Positions 53,513 through 63,976 are shown, numbered from the stretch's first letter. The stretch: 64,000 nucleotides of DNA from Flavobacteriales bacterium UBA4110 (GCA_002383165.1 DFXK01000002.1:162635-226634); one strand, 5' to 3'. Numbers and translations are program-made. The notes: generated from the letters alone by a model not told the origin.

Positions 53513-55270
53513 ATGATAAAATTGATACTATTTTTCTCAGTATTTATTTTCACACATACATTAGCACAGTCCAAGAAACAGATTGATTCCATCAGCAATC
53601 TGCCGATGACCTATGTACAAACCAACCTGAACACCGTTATCCCTCTACTTAAAAAAAATATTCACTTTGCTCATGCTTCTCAAAATAAAACTGCAGAGGC
53701 TAAAACATCTGCTCTACTCGCGTTAGCCTATTACTATAATGGAGATTATGACGAAAATATCAAATATTCACTAAAAGCCATCGAACTTTTCGAAAAGCAA
53801 AATGACTTTGAAAATATTTCGTCTCTCTACGGAGAATTAGGGTTCCGACTTAAGGCCACTAATCTTCCAGATGCAGAAAAGTATATGATGAAAGGACTTA
53901 AAATTGCGGAGAGAGGAAACTTTATAAAACCACTTCTAAGTATTTATAATAATTATGGTGTTGTAAAAGACAAACTTAAACAACAAGATAGCGCTTTATT
54001 TTACTATTTCAAAGGTCTTGATACCAAGGTAAAAGCAAATGATATTGTGGGAATACCATACAGTTTGAATAATATCGGAGAAATCTACATCCATCAGAAA
54101 AAATTCGACCTTGCAAAACAATATTTTGACAAGGCGATGAAACAACGAGTAGCAATGAAAGATGGGTATGGAGTTGCGGACAATTACGCTTACAACGGAG
54201 ACCTTTACTTTGCGATGAAAAATTATCCGTTAGCTATTCATAATTTTGAAAAGTCTGTAGAACTTGCGGAAAAGTATAAAATCACCAATCTTTTAAGTCA
54301 CGATTACAATATGCTGAGCCAATCCTATGAGCTCAATAATTCTTTCCCGAAAGCACTCGAATATAATAAAAAATACCAAGCACTGAAAGATAGCATTATC
54401 AATAAGGAAACTTATGATAAAATGGCAGAAATGCAAATGAAATTCGATACAGCCAAAAAAGAAAAACAAATACTTGAACAGAATAATCTCGAGAAAAAAA
54501 GATTAAATACCATAAAGATCTTAAGCATCTTTTTCGTGTCTCTAATAATTATCTCATTTTTAATTTATCGAACCTTAATTCTAAAAAACAAACATCAGAA
54601 ACAAGAGCACGAGCTTACATCTGCCATTTCCAAAATCGAAACTCAAAACAAACTTCAGGAACAAAGGTTATCGATTTCCAGAGATCTGCACGATAATATC
54701 GGAGCTCAACTAACTTTTATCATTTCTTCTATCGAAACCTTGAAACAGGCTTTTAATATTACGGATGACAAAATCAATCACAAATTGTTATCTATCTCGA
54801 ATTTTACCAAAGAAACGATTACGGAATTACGCGATACGATTTGGGCAATGAACCATTCTGAGATTGATTTTAATGAAATCCGAAGCAGGATTCTGAATTT
54901 TGTAGACAAAGCTCAAAAGTCTAATGAGCATATTAATATAATGTTCGAACGGGATTCGGTTTTGGATAATCTCCATTTTTCGTCTGTTGAAGGAATGAAT
55001 ATCTTCCGAATTACGCAGGAAGCTGTGAATAACGCGATGAAATATTCCGGAGCACAAAACATTGCGCTCAACGCAAAAAAAATCGACAATCAAATCGAAA
55101 TCACTATCAAAGATGATGGAAAAGGCTTTGATATAAACAAAACACAATTAGGAAACGGCATCCTCAATATGCAGAAAAGAGCATCCGAACTGAAAGCGAT
55201 AATTTCTATAGAATCCGAAATAGGAAAAGGAACTTCGATTATTTTGACCATACCAAAAGCTAAAACATAG
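53513..55270 (+). CDS. TPR-containing sensor histidine kinase (HisKA_3 type)
   Basis: 585 residues. A signal peptide at 1-18 (ends THTLA) is followed by about five TPR-like repeats in the periplasm (60-300), a membrane helix (333-354, TIKILSIFFVSLIIISFLIYR), a coiled coil, the HisKA_3 dimerisation box with H393 (ISRDLHDNIGAQLTFII), and the HATPase_c with NAMKYSG, KDDGKGFD and GNGILNMQKRA. This is the NarX/DesK-like class with periplasmic TPR sensing that is widespread in Bacteroidetes. It pairs with the response regulator just upstream. Confidence 0.95.
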   Translation: MIKLILFFSVFIFTHTLAQSKKQIDSISNLPMTYVQTNLNTVIPLLKKNIHFAHASQNKTAEAKTSALLALAYYYNGDYDENIKYSLKAIELFEKQNDFENISSLYGELGFRLKATNLPDAEKYMMKGLKIAERGNFIKPLLSIYNNYGVVKDKLKQQDSALFYYFKGLDTKVKANDIVGIPYSLNNIGEIYIHQKKFDLAKQYFDKAMKQRVAMKDGYGVADNYAYNGDLYFAMKNYPLAIHNFEKSVELAEKYKITNLLSHDYNMLSQSYELNNSFPKALEYNKKYQALKDSIINKETYDKMAEMQMKFDTAKKEKQILEQNNLEKKRLNTIKILSIFFVSLIIISFLIYRTLILKNKHQKQEHELTSAISKIETQNKLQEQRLSISRDLHDNIGAQLTFIISSIETLKQAFNITDDKINHKLLSISNFTKETITELRDTIWAMNHSEIDFNEIRSRILNFVDKAQKSNEHINIMFERDSVLDNLHFSSVEGMNIFRITQEAVNNAMKYSGAQNIALNAKKIDNQIEITIKDDGKGFDINKTQLGNGILNMQKRASELKAIISIESEIGKGTSIILTIPKAKT

Positions 55271-55295
55271 CCAGAATTTCTTTATTTTTGAGGAT

Positions 55296-55856
55296 ATGAA
55301 AATCTCTATCAAAAATATGGTTTGCAATCGTTGCATTGCTGCGGTAGAATCGATATTTGAAGAATTGAACATTGACATCAATCAAATTTCATTAGGCGAA
55401 GTTGAAACCAAAAATGAGATTTCTGACAAAGAACTTCAAGCTTTGAGTCTGAAACTCAAATCAACTGGATTTGAAATTCTGGAAGACTCTTCTAAAAAGC
55501 AAATCGAGAAAATCAAAACCTTGATTATTAAGAAAATTTCGGATGAAGATTTAGGTGAAGATTTTATTTTGTCAGAATTATTGAGTTCCGAATTACACAA
55601 AGATTACAGTTCTATTTCCAAGCTTTTTTCTCAGAACGAAAATGTAACATTAGAGCAATATTTCATACTTCAAAAGATTGAAAAAGTAAAGGAATTGTTA
55701 CTTTATAAGGAATTTAATTTGACCGAGATTTCTCAAAAATTGGGTTATAAAAGTGTTCAGCATCTTTCCAATCAGTTCAAGAAAATCACAGGCTTCTCTC
55801 CTACTCAGTTTCTGAATTCTAAGGAGAAAAAAAGGATTGCTTTGGATAAGGTTTGA
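55296..55856 (+). CDS. HMA-like domain fused to AraC-type HTH
   Basis: 186 residues. The N-terminus (1-65) resembles a heavy-metal-associated domain (MKISIKNMVCNRCIAAVESIFEEL, with CxxC C10-C13), followed by a helical linker and an AraC/XylS-type HTH domain (about 120-178: EFNLTEISQKLGYKSVQHLSNQFKKITGFSPTQFL). Only one AraC module is present, so it may dimerise through the HMA part. The CxxC suggests copper or silver sensing, and a CopA-type ATPase is about 5.5 kb downstream, but no direct link is shown. Confidence 0.82.
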   Translation: MKISIKNMVCNRCIAAVESIFEELNIDINQISLGEVETKNEISDKELQALSLKLKSTGFEILEDSSKKQIEKIKTLIIKKISDEDLGEDFILSELLSSELHKDYSSISKLFSQNENVTLEQYFILQKIEKVKELLLYKEFNLTEISQKLGYKSVQHLSNQFKKITGFSPTQFLNSKEKKRIALDKV

Positions 55857-55916
55857 TATTATGCTTAAAATAAAAATACAATTAATTTTCCTGCATTTAA
55901 ACTACTCTTAAAATAG

Positions 55917-57830
55917 ATGAATGAAATAATTGACAAAAACGTTGAGTACTGGAAAGATCTTTGGAAAAATTTAATAGATAATTTCTTAAAAAAATCTTAC
56001 GGTCTAAGCCTATACAATCCTCACATTTTAATTGAGGATATAATATTAGAAATTGAAGAAAATAATTTTTCAAATGATGATAACAAGAAATTTTTTTATG
56101 CAAAACTTAATGAGTATTTCGAGAAAGATAATATTATCAAAAAAACATTATCCTCTGAATTTAAATTACTTCGAAATATATTTAATTCCAACAATAAAAA
56201 TAATTTAATTCTAGAAGTTTGTAAAAATATAAATCAAAAATTTAAAAATGGAGAATATTTTGAAAAGTGTATTGAAGAATTAAAAGCTATTCTTTTTGAA
56301 TCTAAAACAATAGATAAAAATTTTGTAGAAAACATAAACTATTTATCTCAAAATATTATTATTGAATTTATTAAAAAAGGATATGTACTAAAAGATATTC
56401 AAAAGTTTATTGACAAAATATTTGATACATATTCCATTATCAATCTAGTAAATGGAGACGTTATAAAAACATCTTTTCCTCATAATATTTCAGATGAAGA
56501 ATTTACTATTAATGGCACATTTAATAAAGAGGGTTTAAATAAAAAAATAATTGAAACAATTGAGAATTTGGATTTAAACTCTCGAATTGAAAGTCTTAAA
56601 AATTTTTATAAAAAAGAACTAAAAGAGGCTTATTATATATTTATCGTAGAGGGATTAACAGGAGAAATCGATATACAAATTGGTAATGTAAATCTTTATT
56701 CGTTAAAGAAAAAAAGATATGTTATTAATGACGCTAATAATGAGGAAGAATTACAACAAGGAGAAGATGATGATAAATTCATCCAAGTATCAGTAAAAGT
56801 TTGCTTACTTTCAAATGAATCATCTTTACATTCAGCATTAACAATTCTTGAGAATACAATCGATTTAATACATTGCTATTATAATACCAAAACTAAATTA
56901 GAAATTAATTATTCAAAATATATTATTGTTAAAGATGGGAGAGTTATTCAAACTTCTTGGAGTAACAATAATAAACCGTTTTTAAAATTACATAACTCAT
57001 TAAAATTAAATATATACAAAAATAATTTTAGTGATTTAGACAAATATAGTTTTATCATAAACAATAGTGAATCTGATAGAACTGTCTCAAAGCTTTTGAA
57101 TGCTATACACTGGTATAGTAAAGCTGAACATTCTACAAAACAAGAAGACAAATTACTTAACTACTGGATTGCTATTGAAAATTTGATTAATTCTGAATAT
57201 GAAACAATTAAAAATAATTTTCTCGAAAAAGATTTCAAAAAAATAAAACTCATACAATCAGTGGTTTCTGCTAATCATATATTTAAATTTATTTACGATT
57301 ATGGATGGGAATATTATTACCATTATGATTTAATTATAAGAAATAAAAGATTCAATAAATATGAAATTCCCAACGAAATTATAGAAAAAGCTAACCTTCA
57401 AGCTAAAGAAGGTCAAATAATATATTTAAGAAAATTTATTAACTCATTAGAAGATATAAAAAAATATGAGGTCAATCCTTTTCACTCAGATAAAATTGAT
57501 AATTTGATAAATTTTTATAACAATAATGACTTTACAATGAAAGTAATTAATAAGCAAATAAAAGATATTAATGATGATGTATTAATGATTTATAGATTTA
57601 GGAATTTAATAGTACATAACGCACATTATGATAATGCCCTACTCCCCTATTATATATGGAAAATTAAAGAATATTCTGGTAACTTAATTAGGGTTTTAAT
57701 ACATGAATATACAAATAAAAAATCAGACCTTAAAACCTTATTAACAAACATTTTCATAAAGAAAGAAACATTTTTAATTGATCTTAAGGATTATAGATCA
57801 AATCTTTTTAACGATGATGAAAATGATTAA
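55917..57830 (+). CDS. Large AT-rich protein with C-terminal HEPN (ApeA-like) domain
   Basis: 637 residues, unlike its neighbours in base composition: bases 56161-56220 contain only 9 G or C (counted by hand). The N-terminal ~410 residues are not recognised. The C-terminus contains an HEPN fold of the ApeA-like type, with the helix KLLNAIHWYSKAEHSTKQEDKLLNYWIAIENL (about 406-437) and the catalytic Rx4H motif RNLIVH at R562-H567. HEPN proteins are often RNases in toxin or antiphage roles. The stop is 3 bases before the XRE gene. The low GC suggests horizontal acquisition. No nuclease activity is proven. Confidence 0.75.
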   Translation: MNEIIDKNVEYWKDLWKNLIDNFLKKSYGLSLYNPHILIEDIILEIEENNFSNDDNKKFFYAKLNEYFEKDNIIKKTLSSEFKLLRNIFNSNNKNNLILEVCKNINQKFKNGEYFEKCIEELKAILFESKTIDKNFVENINYLSQNIIIEFIKKGYVLKDIQKFIDKIFDTYSIINLVNGDVIKTSFPHNISDEEFTINGTFNKEGLNKKIIETIENLDLNSRIESLKNFYKKELKEAYYIFIVEGLTGEIDIQIGNVNLYSLKKKRYVINDANNEEELQQGEDDDKFIQVSVKVCLLSNESSLHSALTILENTIDLIHCYYNTKTKLEINYSKYIIVKDGRVIQTSWSNNNKPFLKLHNSLKLNIYKNNFSDLDKYSFIINNSESDRTVSKLLNAIHWYSKAEHSTKQEDKLLNYWIAIENLINSEYETIKNNFLEKDFKKIKLIQSVVSANHIFKFIYDYGWEYYYHYDLIIRNKRFNKYEIPNEIIEKANLQAKEGQIIYLRKFINSLEDIKKYEVNPFHSDKIDNLINFYNNNDFTMKVINKQIKDINDDVLMIYRFRNLIVHNAHYDNALLPYYIWKIKEYSGNLIRVLIHEYTNKKSDLKTLLTNIFIKKETFLIDLKDYRSNLFNDDEND

Positions 57831-57833
57831 TTA

Positions 57834-58373
57834 ATGCAAACCAAAATCAAAACCCTTCGCGAAGCCAAAAACCTAACTCAAACTGAGCTAGCGGAAAAAT
57901 CCGGACTTTCCTTAAGAACCATTCAAAGGATTGAGTCCGGAAATATCCCGAAAGGTTTTACTTTGAAAGCCATTGCAAAAACTTTGGAAATCGAACCGGA
58001 AAATCTATTTTCAAAAGAAGAAAACATCTCGATCGACAGAGCAAAACTCATCAATCTTTCAGCTTTAGCTGGGTTGATTATTCCGTTTGGTGGGATTATT
58101 CTGCCAGCAATTCTGACTTACAGAACTCAGGATTCTGTTAATAGAGAATTGGGAAAAAGTGTTATTTGTGTTCAGATTATTTTGGCGTTTGTAATTTCGG
58201 TTTTGTTGATAGTAAGTCCGTTCATTCAACGTTGGTTTTCTATCAAATTTCCATTATTTCTTGTTCCGTTGATTGCTTTTATCGTCATCAAACTTTGGAT
58301 TATCATAAAAAATGGAATCAGTCTCAATCAAACCAATCAACTTTCTATAAAACTGAAAAACAACTTCTTATAA
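57834..58373 (+). CDS. XRE-family HTH regulator with membrane tail
   Basis: 179 residues. An N-terminal Cro/C1-type HTH (1-60: IKTLREAKNLTQTELAEKSGLSLRTIQRIESGNIPKG) is joined to three or four membrane helices (about 75-165), a DUF4870-like arrangement. So it is probably a membrane-bound DNA-binding protein. It starts 3 bases after the HEPN gene stop but has ordinary base composition, so the HEPN gene may have been inserted in front of it. Whether the two form a functional pair is inference. Confidence 0.8.
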   Translation: MQTKIKTLREAKNLTQTELAEKSGLSLRTIQRIESGNIPKGFTLKAIAKTLEIEPENLFSKEENISIDRAKLINLSALAGLIIPFGGIILPAILTYRTQDSVNRELGKSVICVQIILAFVISVLLIVSPFIQRWFSIKFPLFLVPLIAFIVIKLWIIIKNGISLNQTNQLSIKLKNNFL

Positions 58374-58461
58374 ACCAAGTCATAAAACTGACGTAAAATT
58401 GTCATATCATTTTTTATCCAAATCCAGTTCTTAAAACCGAATCTTGCAAAAAAATTTGATA

Positions 58462-59376
58462 ATGAAACTTTTTAAGAAATTAGCTTTAGGATTTTCAGGT
58501 ATTTTGGTTTTGATATTGGTTGGCGGTTACATTTATTTCGACCAAAAATTCAAACCAGAAAACAATTATTTAACCGTAAAAAACGAAAGTGGAAATATTC
58601 CGATTACTTGGCTCGGAAATGACAAAAACGTTTTGCTTCTTCCGATTCATTTTTCTGGAAATGCAGAAACTTACTATTTGCAATTTGACACAGGTTCGCC
58701 TTACACGGTATTTTATTCTAATCAAATAAAAAATATCAAAGAAATCTCTACCAATAGCGAGAGAGCAAAAACTTCTTTCTTTATTGGAAAAACTAAAATT
58801 TCGTCCAACCGATTTAAAATATTCAACAAAGGAAAAAATGAAGAAAAAGATGAGATTAAAATCATTGGAACGATTGGCTCAGATATTTTAGAAGACCGAA
58901 AAACAGTGATTAATTTCAAAGACAACCAAGTCGCTTTTAACTTGAATCAAATTCCGAATGAATTTAAAAATCAACTTTTTGATTTCAGGTTTAAGAAAAG
59001 AAGAATCATTATTTCCGGAAAATTAAAAGATAAGGAACGAAAATTCCTTTACGATTCTGGAACCAGCGCTTACGAATTACTGACTTACAAAGAAGAATGG
59101 CAAAATCTGAAAACGCCGAATTCAAAAATCAACATCGAAAAAGCACAATCTTGGAACAATGTTTTGACAACTTATACAACTGATTGTAAGGAAAATATTC
59201 AGTTCAAAAACAAATTAATTCCTGTAAAACAAGTCACTTATGTTGAAGGTTTTTCCGATGCGCAGTTTTCTATGATGAAATATTCTGGAATGACAGGAAT
59301 GCTCGGTAACAAAATCTTTATGAATAACAGTATTTTCATAGATTGTGTTGATAAGAAAATTGGAATTATAGATTGA
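58462..59376 (+). CDS. Membrane-anchored two-lobed aspartyl protease-like protein
   Basis: 304 residues from ATG 58462. One N-terminal membrane helix (about 9-26) is followed by a pepsin-like arrangement with two active-site motifs: FDTGSP (D76) in lobe 1 and YDSGTS (D198) in lobe 2, plus hydrophobic GTIGSDIL and GMLGNKIF segments after each, as in aspartic proteases. Two-lobed forms are rare in bacteria. It is probably a periplasmic protease. It stands alone between the XRE gene and a broken EamA transporter. Confidence 0.72.
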   Translation: MKLFKKLALGFSGILVLILVGGYIYFDQKFKPENNYLTVKNESGNIPITWLGNDKNVLLLPIHFSGNAETYYLQFDTGSPYTVFYSNQIKNIKEISTNSERAKTSFFIGKTKISSNRFKIFNKGKNEEKDEIKIIGTIGSDILEDRKTVINFKDNQVAFNLNQIPNEFKNQLFDFRFKKRRIIISGKLKDKERKFLYDSGTSAYELLTYKEEWQNLKTPNSKINIEKAQSWNNVLTTYTTDCKENIQFKNKLIPVKQVTYVEGFSDAQFSMMKYSGMTGMLGNKIFMNNSIFIDCVDKKIGIID

Positions 59377-59417
59377 GGAAATCAATAGCTTTATAGACAA
59401 TTCCACCAATAGTTATC

Positions 59418-59425
59418 TATTTTTG
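59418..59425 (+). promoter_or_regulatory. -7 box of the EamA transporter gene
   Basis: TATTTTTG matches TAnnTTTG, 26 nt before the TTG start at 59452. Confidence 0.45.
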
Positions 59426-59451
59426 CAATTGATTCCAAACGAAACAACGAC

Positions 59452-60347
59452 TTGAACAATCTAAGACATTATCTCGCAGCTATTTTAGCATTTTCTATTT
59501 GGGGAACTTTCAGTTTGGTGCTGAAACCTCTTCATTCTTATGCTTCTTCGGACATTCTTTTTTACAGAGTTTTCAGTTGTGCGCTGATAATGTCATTGGT
59601 TTCCATTCTTTTCAAAAGAGAGAAATTAAAACAGAATTTAAATTATTTCAAATCGATTTCTAAAAATGAAAAGAGAAAAACAATTATTGTCAATATCGGA
59701 AGCAGCATTTTGTTGACGGGAAATTGGTTTTCTTTTATTTATGTGATGAATCACGTGAGCGTTCGGGCAACATCGGTTGCGTATTTGGTTTGTCCTATTA
59801 TCACGACTATTTTGGCTTATTTCATATTGAAAGATAAATTGAGCAAACTCCAATGGTTATCGGTTTTTCTAAGTTTGATTGGTTGTATTTTGTTATCTTA
59901 CACCAACATTTTGGATATGTTTTACAGCAGTCTATTGGTTTTACCTACGCTGCATATCTGGTTTGCCAAAGTCAAAATAAACAATTCGATAAGTTTCTGA
60001 TTCTGAATTTCCACATCGTCATCTCAGCTTTAATTTTGTTGCCGTTTTTTCCGGCTTATTCTGGACCAGTTCCCACAGAATTCAAGTTCTATTTCTTTGT
60101 AGAGATTATTGCAATAATGTACACAATTGTCCCATTATTACTGAATCTATTCGCTTTAACTGGAATCGCTTCTTCCAAAGTCGGAATGATTCTAAACATT
60201 AATCCTATTATTGCTTTCATCTTAGCCAGCACCGTTTATGGTGAACCCTTGAATCCAATTCAAATCTGTGCTTATGGATTAATATTTTTAGCAGTAATAA
60301 TTTTCAATGCGAAGGAGATTTTCAGGTTGAAAACAGAGAAATTATAA
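59452..60347 (+). pseudogene. Frameshifted EamA/RhaT-type drug/metabolite transporter
   Basis: The first frame (TTG start 59452) encodes the N-terminal EamA half (LRHYLAAILAFSIWGTFSLVLKPL...TSVAYLVCPIITTILAYFILKDKLSKLQWLSVFLSLIGC) and runs to a stop at 60000. The C-terminal half (SIGFTYAAYLVCQSQNKQF ... ASTVYGEPLNPIQ ...) continues in the frame one base earlier. The switch point is about 59920-59932, consistent with loss of one base near 59926. The joined protein would have ten membrane helices. It is a probable recent pseudogene or assembly error. Confidence 0.85.
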
Positions 60348-60432
60348 GTTTTATTTAACAAAGTTTGTGAAGTTTTATGAATGAAAGTCGTAGCAAAACA
60401 AGCTATATTTATCATTATTAAACTTTATAACA

Positions 60433-61248
60433 ATGAAAAACAATTATTTATTAATCGTAGTTATTCTTTCCAATTTTATTTTCGGACAAAACAAACAATT
60501 CCTTTACGAATACAAGTTCATTTCTGATTCTACCAACAAAACAGATATCAAAACCGAAATAATGATATTGAATATCCAAAAAGACAGGTCAGAATATTAT
60601 AGTTCCGTGCGATATGCTTCGGATTCTGCTCAAGCTGCAGACTATAAAAGAGGTATCAATTCCATGCCTCCTGGTAATCCATTGGTCAGCGAATGGGTTA
60701 CAAAATATCCTAATTCGAATCAATTGATTCATACCACATTTATGATGTCGGACAAATATAAAGTAAAGCAAGATGTAGAATTCAACTGGAAATTGACCAA
60801 TGAATTCTCTAAAATCCTGAATTATGATGTTCAAAAAGCAACAACCGAATTTGGAGGCAGAAAATGGACTGCTTGGTTTACAAAAGATATCCCAATCCAA
60901 GATGGCCCATATAAATTCAGAGGTTTGCCAGGTTTAATTTTGAAAATTGAAGACCAGACGAAAAATCATACTTGGGAGCTGAAAGGCATTCGATCCAGTC
61001 AGGAAGAATTTGTCTATCCTGACCTGAAAAATTATCGTATTATTGAATTAAATCACAATCAATTCATCAAGAAATTTAAAAATTACCGTCAAAATCCCAC
61101 AGCAGATTTAGTTGGACAAATTCCTGATCAACACGATTCTACTGGAAAATTCAGAACATCCGCTGAAATCATTAAAGAATTGAATCAAATGGCACTAGAA
61201 AAATTGGCGAAGGACAATAATTTGATTGAGATTGATCTTCTGAAATAA
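60433..61248 (+). CDS. GLPGLI-family exported protein
   Basis: 271 residues. The signal peptide is at 1-18 (ends NFIFG), and the family motif is FRGLPGLILKIEDQ (about 163-176). GLPGLI proteins are common in Bacteroidetes, periplasmic or outer-membrane-associated, often near TonB-dependent receptors; their function is unknown. No receptor is adjacent here. It stands between the broken EamA gene and the P-type ATPase. Confidence 0.9.
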   Translation: MKNNYLLIVVILSNFIFGQNKQFLYEYKFISDSTNKTDIKTEIMILNIQKDRSEYYSSVRYASDSAQAADYKRGINSMPPGNPLVSEWVTKYPNSNQLIHTTFMMSDKYKVKQDVEFNWKLTNEFSKILNYDVQKATTEFGGRKWTAWFTKDIPIQDGPYKFRGLPGLILKIEDQTKNHTWELKGIRSSQEEFVYPDLKNYRIIELNHNQFIKKFKNYRQNPTADLVGQIPDQHDSTGKFRTSAEIIKELNQMALEKLAKDNNLIEIDLLK

Positions 61249-61327
61249 ATCGATATAACATCTTTCCATTTATTTATAACAGATTGGCATCTATTTTTCA
61301 GAAATTTGTATTATAAAATTATCTGAA

Positions 61328-63976
61328 ATGGATCATCACAATCATCATAGTCACGACAATCCTCATCCGAATCAAAGAATCTCGCCAAGTTCCGTCTATT
61401 ATTGCCCAATGGAATGCGAAGGTGAAAAACTCTATTTCCAACCTGGAAGATGTCCCGTTTGTAATATGTTCCTCGTTCCGATTGAAGAACGGGAAGATCA
61501 TAAAAATAAACCTCAAACCTACTCCAAAACCAATCTTCCCGAGAGTTTCAAAGAGAAAATCGGAGACTATTTTTGTCCTATGTTTTGCGAAGGTGACAAA
61601 ACTTATGAGTCAGATTCCGGTTGTCCGGTTTGTCATATGCATTTGGAAAAAATCACGCAGGAACTTGTGGACAACAGTGTCACTCTGAGTGGAGCCGAAG
61701 GTACTCATCAACATCATTCTCACAACCATCATAAACCAACAATTAATCAATCAAAAAACGCTGGAAAATACTATTGTCCAATGTTTTGCGAAGGCGATAA
61801 GGTTTATGATTCTAATGTTGGATGTCCGGTTTGCGGAATGGATTTAGTCAAAATCCCAGAAAAAAAAGCTATTGAATACACTTGCCCAATGCATCCCGAG
61901 ATTGTGCAAAACGAACCGGGGAATTGCCCAATTTGCGGAATGGACCTCGTTCCAAAACCATCAAAAGATAATGACCACGAAGATGAAACTTACAAATTAT
62001 TAAAAAGAAAATTCTGGACAGCTTTAGGATTTTCCGTTCCTGTTTTTATTTTATCAATGGGCGGAATGTTTATTGATTGGCCGTTTTCTCATCAACTCCA
62101 GGGGATTTTAGAATTAATTTTGACATTGCCAGTTTTGTTTTACGCAGGTTGGTTCCTGATGAAACGAGGCTGGATTTCCTTCAGAACCTGGAATCTTAAT
62201 ATGTTTTCATTGATTGCATTAGGGGTTTTTGCAGCAATGATTTTTAGTTTAATTGCTTTATTTGTTTCTGATATTTTACCTCACGAATTATCTCACGGCG
62301 GAAGTATTCCACTCTATTTTGAATCTGTCTGTGTGATTCTGACTTTGGTGATAATGGGCCAGATGATGGAAGCCAGAGCGCATATGAAAACCGGAAAAGC
62401 CATCGAGGCTCTAATGAATCTTTCGCCTGACACAGCCAATCTGATTGTAAATGGAAAGGAGAAAAAAGTATCACTGGCAGAAGTTAAAATCAATGATATA
62501 CTAAGAGTAAAACCAGGCGAAAAAATTCCTGTCGATGGGAAAATTATCGAAGGAAATTCCAATGTGGATGAAGCTATGATTACGGGCGAAGCAATTCCTG
62601 TGGAGAAAAAATCAGGCGACAAAGTAACGTCTGGAACCATCAATGGAAATGGAAGTTTTCTGATGAGAACTGAAAAAGTAGGTGATGAAACCTTGCTTTC
62701 TCAAATTATTAAAATGGTTAACGAAGCAAGCAGAAGCAAAGCGCCTATTCAGAAATTAGCGGATAAAATCTCAAAGATATTTGTTCCGACTGTGATTGCG
62801 ATATCGGTTCTGACATTCGTTTTATGGTACATTTTCGGAGGAGAGAATAAGTTGATTTATGCATTCGTGAATGCTGTTGCTGTTCTAATTGTGGCTTGTC
62901 CTTGTGCTCTTGGTTTGGCAACTCCGATGAGTCTGATGGTAGGAATTGGAAAAGGTGCGCAAAATGGAATCTTAATCAAAAATGCGGAAGCACTTGAAGA
63001 AATGCACAAAATCAATGTTCTGATCACTGATAAAACGGGAACATTGACTGAAGGAAAACCAAGTCTAGACCATATTGAAACAGTTGAAAATTCAGGTAAA
63101 AACGAAGTTTTAAAATTAGCGGGTTCATTAAATCAAAACTCTGAACATCCTTTATCTAATGCCGTTTTAGATAAATTTAAAGCAGAAAATTTACAATTTG
63201 AAAATGTCCAAAACTTTGAAAATATTTCCGGAAAAGGCGTGAAAGGAAAAATCAATGATGAAGATATTCTACTCGGAAATGAAGCTTTACTAAAACATTT
63301 CAATATCGAAATTCCAGAAGATTTAAAACAAAAAGTAATTCTGAAACAGGATGAAGCTAAAACGATTTCTTACCTGGCAAAATCTGGACAAGTAATTGGA
63401 TTCCTGAGTTTTTCAGACAAAATAAAATCAACTTCAAAACAAGCCATCGACTATCTCCATTCTCAAAACATCCAAGTGATAATGATGACTGGCGACAACG
63501 AACATACCGCAAAAGCAGTTGCAACAGAACTCGGAATAAAAAATTATAAAGCCAATTGTCTTCCTGAGGACAAAATGAATGAAATCAAAAAACTGCAAAG
63601 CGAAGGAAAAATCGTCGCAATGACCGGAGACGGAATCAATGATGCGCCGGCTTTGGCTCAATCTAATATCGGTATTGCAATGGGAACAGGAACTGATGTT
63701 GCTATGGAAAGTGCAGAAATTACTTTATTAAAAGGAGATATTCTCGGTGTAGCAAAATCAAAAATATTGAGCGAAAAACTTCTGAAAAACATCAAGGAAA
63801 ATCTATTCTTCGCTTTTATTTATAATGTGTTGGGAATTCCGTTAGCCGCTGGATTGCTCTATCCTTTCTTTGGAATTTTGTTAAGTCCAATGATCGCTGC
63901 GGCGGCGATGAGTTTCAGTTCTGTTTCTGTTATTTTGAATTCTTTGAGATTGAATAATGTGAAATTGGAGATTTAG
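61328..63976 (+). CDS. Copper/silver P1B-type ATPase with four N-terminal metal-binding modules
   Basis: 882 residues. A His-rich start ([14 protein letters not shown]) is followed by four YHS/HMBD-like modules with CPM...CPVC motifs at about 24-51, 81-109, 148-176 and 184-210. A second His-rich linker ([12 protein letters not shown], 126-137) lies between the second and third. The P1B core follows: eight membrane helices, the CPC motif C524-P525-C526 ([11 protein letters not shown]), TGEA actuator loop, phosphorylation motif DKTGT (D568), HP motif in SEHPLS, and [10 protein letters not shown]. It exports Cu+ or Ag+ from the cytoplasm. The fourth module is the usual CPMHP...CGM form, and modules 1-3 share a different CPM(E/F)CEG(E/D)K pattern. 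Confidence 0.93.
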   Translation: MDHHNHHSHDNPHPNQRISPSSVYYCPMECEGEKLYFQPGRCPVCNMFLVPIEEREDHKNKPQTYSKTNLPESFKEKIGDYFCPMFCEGDKTYESDSGCPVCHMHLEKITQELVDNSVTLSGAEGTHQHHSHNHHKPTINQSKNAGKYYCPMFCEGDKVYDSNVGCPVCGMDLVKIPEKKAIEYTCPMHPEIVQNEPGNCPICGMDLVPKPSKDNDHEDETYKLLKRKFWTALGFSVPVFILSMGGMFIDWPFSHQLQGILELILTLPVLFYAGWFLMKRGWISFRTWNLNMFSLIALGVFAAMIFSLIALFVSDILPHELSHGGSIPLYFESVCVILTLVIMGQMMEARAHMKTGKAIEALMNLSPDTANLIVNGKEKKVSLAEVKINDILRVKPGEKIPVDGKIIEGNSNVDEAMITGEAIPVEKKSGDKVTSGTINGNGSFLMRTEKVGDETLLSQIIKMVNEASRSKAPIQKLADKISKIFVPTVIAISVLTFVLWYIFGGENKLIYAFVNAVAVLIVACPCALGLATPMSLMVGIGKGAQNGILIKNAEALEEMHKINVLITDKTGTLTEGKPSLDHIETVENSGKNEVLKLAGSLNQNSEHPLSNAVLDKFKAENLQFENVQNFENISGKGVKGKINDEDILLGNEALLKHFNIEIPEDLKQKVILKQDEAKTISYLAKSGQVIGFLSFSDKIKSTSKQAIDYLHSQNIQVIMMTGDNEHTAKAVATELGIKNYKANCLPEDKMNEIKKLQSEGKIVAMTGDGINDAPALAQSNIGIAMGTGTDVAMESAEITLLKGDILGVAKSKILSEKLLKNIKENLFFAFIYNVLGIPLAAGLLYPFFGILLSPMIAAAAMSFSSVSVILNSLRLNNVKLEI

